DNA from: Escarpia spicata
Lineage: Eukaryota > Annelida > Polychaeta > Sabellida > Siboglinidae
Length of the DNA: 64,000 nucleotides
NCBI GenBank assembly: GCA_963995525.1
Contig: OZ023213.1
Location: forward strand, 15,920,033 to 15,984,032
Direction of reading: 5' to 3'
A program made the position numbers and the translations under genes. The notes beneath the pieces were generated by a model, which made no database searches, was not told the origin of the DNA, and saw nothing but the letters and a program-made list of their open reading frames with translations. How positions within the stretch are numbered: the stretch's first letter is position 1; each line of letters starts with the position of its first letter. Positions 58,011-64,000 of the stretch are shown in pieces.

Positions 58011-58075
58011 TATATATATATATATATATAGCTGTTGTGTATATATATGTATATAATATATATATATATCCACGA
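58011..58075. repeat. TA-rich microsatellite
   Basis: Runs of TATATA with embedded GCTGTTGTGTATATATATG, the reverse complement of words in the 87-bp repeat. Confidence 0.75.
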
Positions 58076-58079
58076 TTGG

Positions 58080-59230
58080 ATTAAAAGTAAAACAATTGAA
58101 ATACGTTGATCAAACAAGAAATGGAAATAAAGCACAAGACAAACAAATCATTCAGTGATAACTTCCCTTTTTAACATTCCATTTTGTGTAGATTGTTCCT
58201 CTTTTGTTAGTCCTATAACTAACATATCAGATTTGATATAAAGATTCCATGAAAACTACATGAAGAAATACCAACACCAATAAGTGGGAGGGCCGGGCTG
58301 CTGAGTATCCACCCCAGCACCACAGCATCCTCCAGGCAATCGCAGAATCAATAATCAGAATCCAGAGTAACCCCAGGACCCACAGCTGGCATCTGGCGGA
58401 AGTTGTCCTTGTGTTGACAGATCGCTGGTTATGATGAACCAACAGACACCTTGACTTGTTGTTGCTCCATAAAATACCCCAGAAACACTGACCCAGCAAC
58501 TCAGAATTAATTTATTTGAATTATAAATACGATATACGTATACAATGAATAACATAAGTAATATATAAGGTGGGGAGACTCCCATTAAGATATATAATAT
58601 CGCTAGCACAGGAGCCACCCCATAAATATAAACAACAACAAAATGGACATGACACAAATCTGAATAGCATATGACTTGTTTTTATAGTTGATAATTACTC
58701 AGTGTATCAACATTCATACATAATACAAGGACTGATTATATGTACTCGCGCACACATTAACGTACATATGGATACTTAGGTGTACATTTTAATACTTATT
58801 TACGTGGGACAAGGCTCCTTGTTAATGCACAAGAGTTACCAACGGGAATCATGACTCATTTGCTGTAGGTAACAAGGCAGATATAAGTTTGTATTAGAGC
58901 TTTGTATTCAGCCAACAAATACATATAATCCGTATAATACACACGCAAGCACACACACACAATGTGTAAATTATGTGCATTAGCCCATATCTTTCTAATA
59001 CATAACTCAACAGCAAAGGTGGGGGAACCAACCACACGCAGGTGGCTGAACCCACCCGACACATGACAACGATCCATGTTTAAACATGATTTGCTGAAAT
59101 AAGGGTGAAGCGTCACAGCGCCCCAAAACCCCTTGTACTCAGTAGTGCGTCACACTGACACTGAGACTGTGCATTGCAATTAACTAACATACAGCAAAAC
59201 TAAATAGTTTATTACTGCAAATAACATAAG
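58080..59230. other. Non-coding stretch, nothing recognised
   Basis: Short minus-strand ORFs (58,227-58,657) have no domain. A CA-rich patch lies at 58,940-58,962. Confidence 0.4.
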
Positions 59231-59239
59231 ACCCAAATT

Positions 59240-60138
59240 GTAATTCGATGCATACATTATATATGAATAGATAAAATCGTCAGACCCTTAAACAGCTTAT
59301 AAACCTATCCTATCCGAATTAACATAAACAATTACGAATTACAAATAAAGCAGTTATGAATACGACAAGTAGATTCATAATTTACAATAAAAAAGTGTTT
59401 TGTGTATGTTGAAAAACCATATAGATAGTGGGTGTAAATTTTATTAATGATAATACTTGGTGTATTGTTAACTGTCTCTACTATGTTGTCTAATTCATTT
59501 TTGGCAAATTCATGTTTGAATCTGGACATATAGATTATTTCTTTCACATGTACAGTGCTGATGAATATCATAGGTGTGTGTTTGGAAAACATTGAAGTAG
59601 AAGGGTAAAAGAGTGTTAATTAATTTATAGTACAATTTTAAGTGTTGGGTTTTATAAATGTCATCCAACTTTAGCAACTGAAGTCTTTTAAAAATAGGAT
59701 TTGTGTGAGCATTATATTTACTTAAAGATTTTATTCGTATTGCTTTTTGGTGTAATTTGAAAATTCAATGTGCTTGATGACCCCATAAAAGTAAGCCATA
59801 ATTAATATGAGAGAAACTAAGAGCATTGTACATAATATATAATGTATTAGGTGGTAAAAAGTGTTTTAAGTTTATTTAGCATGCCTATTGTTTTAGGTAT
59901 TTCATTTGCTATTTTGTTTGTATGACTCTGCCAGTTTAAATTTTATTTATTGTGATGCCTAAAAATTTAAATCATTTACACATTCAATGAATGCCACATC
60001 TGTTTGTAACACAGGGTATTCTACTTTTTTTTAGGCATGAAAAGTCATGAATTTAGTTGTTTTGGCATTTAGCGACAATTTATTAGCTTTCACCCAATTG
60101 CTAATCTTTGTTAGTTCTTTGTTAATTTTTTCACTTCG
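59240..60138 (-). mobile_element. Older LINE (minus strand), 3' part, split by a younger LINE
   Basis: On the minus strand: SEKINKELTKISNWVKANKL then SLNAKTTKFMTFHA, a later TDVAFIECVNDLNF and IANEIPKTIGMLNKLKHFLP, all from the RT C-terminal part of a LINE ORF2. Frame changes and stops are present. The upstream RT block lies at 62,028-62,158, beyond the inserted LINE. Confidence 0.85.
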
Positions 60139-60139
60139 C

Positions 60140-62026
60140 ATTTGGCCTTCTTAATCGTTACCTGATCATATGTCAATTAAGTCTCTATGTGATTCGTTCT
60201 CTAGTCACTTCAAGAATAAAATCAGTATCATTCGTTCTGCTTTCCCACATCATAATATAAGTAATGTCAGTGTGGACTTTCCACAAGTAAATTCTCAACT
60301 TGTATCATTTGAACCTGCAACAGTTGATGAAGTTAGGAAAATAATTATGTCCTCCCCAAATAAATCTTGTGCACTTGATCCATTTCCAACAATGCTGCTA
60401 AAAGCATGTCTCGATACACTAATTGGACCTATAACAAATATTATAAATGCATCACTTTGCTCTGGCTGTTTTCCTGATGATTTTAAATACGCCCATGTCA
60501 CACCACTTCTTAAGAAGTCATCTCTGCCTAAGCAAGACCTAAACAGTTATAGACCTATTTCTAATCTCAGCTTCATTTCCAAAATACTAGAAAAGGTTGT
60601 AGCAAGTCGTCTAAGGTCTCACATTAGCACAAATGTGTTAACTAATGTGTCACAATCAGCATATAAGCAGTTTCATTCAACAGAGACTGCCCTTTTAAAG
60701 GTTCATAATGACATTACCTTGAACATTAATAATGGTAAAGTGACTGCACTTACCTTACTAGATCTCTCTGCCGCGTTTGACACGATTGATCACAGCATTC
60801 TCATTGAACGCCTATTAAAGTGGTACGGCATATCTGGCACAGCTCTAAGCTGGTTTTCTTCGTATCTAACTGATAGATACCAAACTATAAAGATTGGGAA
60901 CTGCTTTTCAGCTGCACTGCCGGCTTTATTTGGTGTTCCCCAGGGTTCTGTTCTTGGGCCTTTGCTTTTTACTCTTTACACCACGCCACTAAGCTCTGTT
61001 ATACAAAAACATAACTTAGATCATCATCTTTATGCTGATGACACTCAGATTTACATTTCGTTGGCTACCCCGGATACAAATCGCTCCCTTAACCAACTTA
61101 GTGATTGCCTTCAAGATATCTTCCATTGGATGACTGACAGCAAGTTGAAATTAAATGCAAATAAAACTGAATTGATCATTATTGGTACTCGAATGCAGCG
61201 TTGTAAACTGGATGGTTTTTTCCCTACGCGTATTTTGAATCAGTACATCACGCCAGCAACCTCGGTGCGTAATCTAGGAGTAATCTTTGATAGAAACTTC
61301 AATTTCCGACAACATATATCTCAAACATGTCGCTGCTGTTTTTATCATATTCGTGATCTTCGCCGTATTCGCCGGTATATGTCATTTTCTGTTGCTAAGA
61401 CTATTGCAACAGCGCTTGTTAGCAGCAGAATTGACTATTGCAATTCCCTCCTTTATAATATCGCTAGCAAGGATATCACAAAACTTCAGCGTGTCCAAAA
61501 TTGTCTAGCAAGAGTAGTTACAAGATCTCCTCGTTTTTCTCGCTCTGTGCCACTTTTGAAGTCTTTACATTGGCTTCCTGTACGATATCGTATAATTTTT
61601 AAGATCTGTACCATTACATATCAGGCACTGTCCAATAAGCAACCATCTTATTTGCATTTATTGCTTACTCCTGTAAGAAAATCTATCCAGCTTCGATCAT
61701 CTAGTTCTGACCTACTTTTTGTTCCTAGAGCCAACACTAACATTGGAACTAGGGCTTTTTCTGTTGCTGCACCAACTCTTTGGAATATGCTTCCTCTTAG
61801 TGTTAGATCAGTTGAAAATATTACAAAATTCAGTCATTTAAAAACGTATCTTTACAACCTTGCTTATCCACCTTAGCTCCCTAGCGCCTTGACCCATCTG
61901 TTGACAACTGGAAAACTACTTATGGACTTTGAGATTGACCAACCCTTTTGTTTTGATGCGCCTCTGAGCTTGGTTTCCAAGGATTTAGGCGCAATAGAAG
62001 TTATCTTATTATTATTATTATTATTA
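60140..62026 (+). mobile_element. CR1/L2-like LINE, 5'-truncated, long intact RT frame
   Basis: A single open frame (stop at 61,876) holds the RT blocks NSYRPISNLSFISKILEKVV, LTLLDLSAAFDTIDHSIL, FGVPQGSVLGPLLFTLY, HHLYADDTQIYISL and RNLGVIFDRNFNF, and the C-terminal LKTYLYNLAYPP. The YADD catalytic box is intact. The ATG at 60,170 is not a true start because the frame continues upstream (SLPDHMS); endonuclease is missing. It ends in an ATT-rich microsatellite (about 62,005-62,026), typical of CR1/L2 3' ends. Intactness suggests a recent insertion. Confidence 0.93.
60170..61876 (+). pseudogene. LINE ORF2 remnant: reverse transcriptase, 568 codons
   Basis: RT fingers, palm and thumb plus the C-terminal region are uninterrupted. 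Without the endonuclease and 5' end the copy cannot retrotranspose by itself. Confidence 0.9.
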
Positions 62027-62027
62027 A

Positions 62028-62158
62028 ATGTATTTAGTGCACTAGTAAGGGTGGTGTCGTCAGCATACGTTATGAATTTGAAAAGGTCACTAGAAAGTGC
62101 TATATAATAAATAAGAGTGGCCCTAAAATTGAACCTTGAGGGACACCAGTGTTGATGA
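62028..62158 (-). mobile_element. Older LINE (minus strand), RT palm fragment
   Basis: The minus strand encodes INTGVPQGSILGPLLFII, then after a frame change FKFITYADDTTLTSALNT. It continues the element at 59,240-60,138 on the other side of the inserted plus-strand LINE. Confidence 0.85.
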
Positions 62159-62625
62159 CTATTTCCTTAGACTTCCTTAGAAATAATAAAAATTTATTTC
62201 TAACTCCAATTAACGAAGAGGAAGTTATTCGAGCTGTGAACAATTGGGAAAGTAAAACATCCACAGACTGCGAAGACATAAGTATGCATTTGGTCAAAGA
62301 AATTATTAACTCCATTGCAAAACCTATCACTTATCACTTGGCATTAAGCTTTTATCAATTATCTTTTGTTTATAATGACACGATAATACTAATATTTAAA
62401 GATATGTGTTATATTCATTTTTTTTACTTAATTAATTACTCTTGATTTATTATTATTTTACATGTAAAGCGCCTTGAATAGTTTCTAACTAGAGTTGGCG
62501 CTATATAAGTATATTTATTTATTTATATTTGTAATCTATCTTTCACTATTGGAGTATTCCTGGAGAAAATGAAAATAGCAAAGGTTATCCCACTCGTTAA
62601 GTCATTTTATATAACTTAATCTAGT
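62159..62625 (+). mobile_element. Inverted 5' segment of the older LINE, itself interrupted
   Basis: The plus strand encodes NLFLTPINEEEVIRAVNNWE and CEDISMHLVKEIINSIAKPI, then after an interruption NLSFTIGVFLEKMKIAKVIP. These are RT N-terminal blocks that normally precede GVPQGS, here in opposite orientation to it, a 5' inversion. Confidence 0.8.
62335..62525 (+). mobile_element. Short LINE/SINE 3'-tail insertion
   Basis: Contains GTAAAGCGCCTTGAATAGTT and GGCGCTATATAAGTATATTT with an ATTT-repeat tail, the common 3' end of CR1/L2-like elements. It splits the RT frame between ITY and CNLSFTIG. Confidence 0.7.
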
Positions 62626-62879
62626 GATCAGCTTATGTAATTACTTTATTATACAACACAAATAAACCTTTACACATGCGTGAAGTTAAAATGTGGACTT
62701 TGGCCTTGTGTTGGTGTAATATTACTTGGTTGAATATAAATTGGTTTCAAAATGCAAAACATTGTGTGTGAACTTGTGTTGACTTGGATAAATTTACATA
62801 CGCTTGAATACTTTATTTCTCGAAATATCTCGAATATTTTTTTATGTAGTTAATGCCACGTGCATTTTTTTCAGTTGGT

Positions 62880-63080
62880 GATTACCTAAACTAAACGCGA
62901 CGAAAACAGAAACCACCGTTTTTCGTTCTAGCACCGTCCGCTCGTCTTCTACCATATCACTGACGCCGACTGTTCATGATATCGGCGTTATACTTGACAC
63001 CAGGCTTGACATGTCGGCTCAAGTATCGAACGCCTGTCGCATACCTGTCAAGTCCTGTGTAGTAGTTATTGCAGACAACG
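62880..63080 (+). mobile_element. LINE RT C-terminal fragment
   Basis: Encodes KLNATKTETTVFRSSTVRSS and VHDIGVILDTRLDMSAQVSN, the post-palm region of a CR1/L2-like RT. Confidence 0.75.
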
Positions 63081-63431
63081 GCAGACAAAAACCATAATCT
63101 TTACACGTAAATGCCCATTGACGCACATAATAAAAAACAAGTTTCTTAACGCCTGCGCATAAGTTATAATACAAAAATGGTGAGTGCTCGTTCCGGGGTA
63201 CTGCATGAATTGTACAGGTATTCTACCAGGCCCGGAAAAGAGCGCGGAGCATAAGAGAGTTTGATCGGTGTGATGGTCGGCAAATTTACCGACAAAAATA
63301 TAACGAACGCGATAAATTCGTTAAAAAAAGTATCTCAAAACACAAGCGTAAAACCTTATGGTTTTCCTACTACCACCAGTAGTTTTCATTTTATCAATAA
63401 AACCGTAGTGCCTGCTTCAGCCTAAACCATA

Positions 63432-64000
63432 GTACTTGACAGTTATGCTGTCGTGCTGCTTACTCCAATCTATTTCGCATTGCCAAGATATGAACAAGCC
63501 TGACTATTACAGCATGTAAGACTCTCGTCCACTCCCTTGTTACATCACGGCTCGACTACGATCTGCATCTGACCGAGTGCATGACCACATTTAAAGCGTG
63601 TCTCATTATGATTCATGACTCATTATTTCAAGCTTGCTTTTAATGTCTAGTTCTCTATATAATTCACTCTCCGCATCGTAGACTAGTATCTATTATTACT
63701 ATTATTTTGTACTATTACACTAGCGTATTATTTTAATTATTTACTCATTAATATTTTATTGTCTACTTATTTATTTATTATTATGATCTGTTATGTACGT
63801 CTTGATATTTTTAGCTTAGGTTTGTTTAGTACATTTTTTATTTTAATGCAATCCTAGCCTTTTTATATGTTTAATTAGCTTAACTAGCCTATTATTTAAA
63901 TAATTAATTAATTAATATTTTATTGTCTATTTCTTTATTTATTTATTATTGATGTATGTCTTGATACTTGTAGCTTAGGTTTGTTTAGTACATTTTTTAT
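63432..64000 (+). mobile_element. LINE 3'-part fragment, copy B (runs off window)
   Basis: Nearly identical to 57,505-58,010, including the same internal jump from SRLDY to the ORF end. In the IAKIR motif CGA has become TGA, probably by CpG decay. Confidence 0.85.

Noticed and set aside
60170..60172. ATG at 60,170 as a true ORF start
   Set aside because: The RT-like frame continues upstream of it, so the element is truncated there rather than starting there.

Overview
The window is nuclear DNA of an invertebrate animal. It holds split genes with GT-AG introns, metazoan gene families (a SETD1 histone methyltransferase and the first exon of an SLC6 transporter), AT-rich introns, many minisatellites, and remains of LINE, Ty3/Gypsy-type and hAT-type elements. 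Nothing seen fixes the phylum. A marine lophotrochozoan or invertebrate deuterostome would fit, but that is a guess.

Left part (1-19,321). A minus-strand gene of 12 coding exons runs from an ATG at 19,321 to about 5,120. I do not recognise its protein (about 425-440 residues, mostly helical-looking, acidic C-terminus). Its introns carry six copies of a C/D-box snoRNA, and eleven more copies lie beyond its 3' end, ten of them in a 347-bp tandem array (581-3,925). Every copy keeps C, D' and D boxes and the same guide before D'. The guide is complementary to the conserved GACUGGGGCGGUA of large-subunit rRNA; only the last array copy has a changed base in it. Each array unit also has a splice-donor-like and an acceptor-like site around its snoRNA, so the array looks like a repeated exon/intron snoRNA host. 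The introns also hold a LINE fragment, a hAT-like element and copies of a SINE-like retroposon with readable target-site duplications.

Middle (19,322-36,922). A short intergenic region with a CCAAT box (516 bp between the two start codons) separates the snoRNA host from SETD1 on the plus strand. SETD1 can be followed through 16 coding exons whose phases all agree (4,995 nt, 1,664 residues): N-terminal block, RRM, very large arginine- and proline-rich exon, acidic exon, N-SET, WDR5-binding (Win) motif, SET and post-SET. Its 3' UTR carries a minisatellite that resembles the sequence around the stop codon. Its introns hold 21-bp and 22-bp minisatellites, a 1,024-bp hAT-like element and a SINE-like copy.

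Right part (36,923-64,000). This is almost entirely repetitive: a 5'-truncated LINE, a 2.7-kb array of a 38-bp satellite, a decayed Ty3/Gypsy-type element with target-site duplication but unequal LTRs, the isolated first coding exon of an SLC6-family transporter with two CCAAT boxes, a degenerate LINE, an 87-bp palindromic tandem repeat, and a nest of LINE pieces (59.2-62.6 kb) with one LINE inserted into another that also shows a 5' inversion.

The genes suggest a division of labour in gene expression: SETD1 methylates histone H3 lysine 4 at promoters, while the divergent neighbour is a host for snoRNAs predicted to direct 2'-O-methylation of 28S rRNA. The functional link is inference; the shared promoter region and the snoRNA boxes are seen in the sequence.
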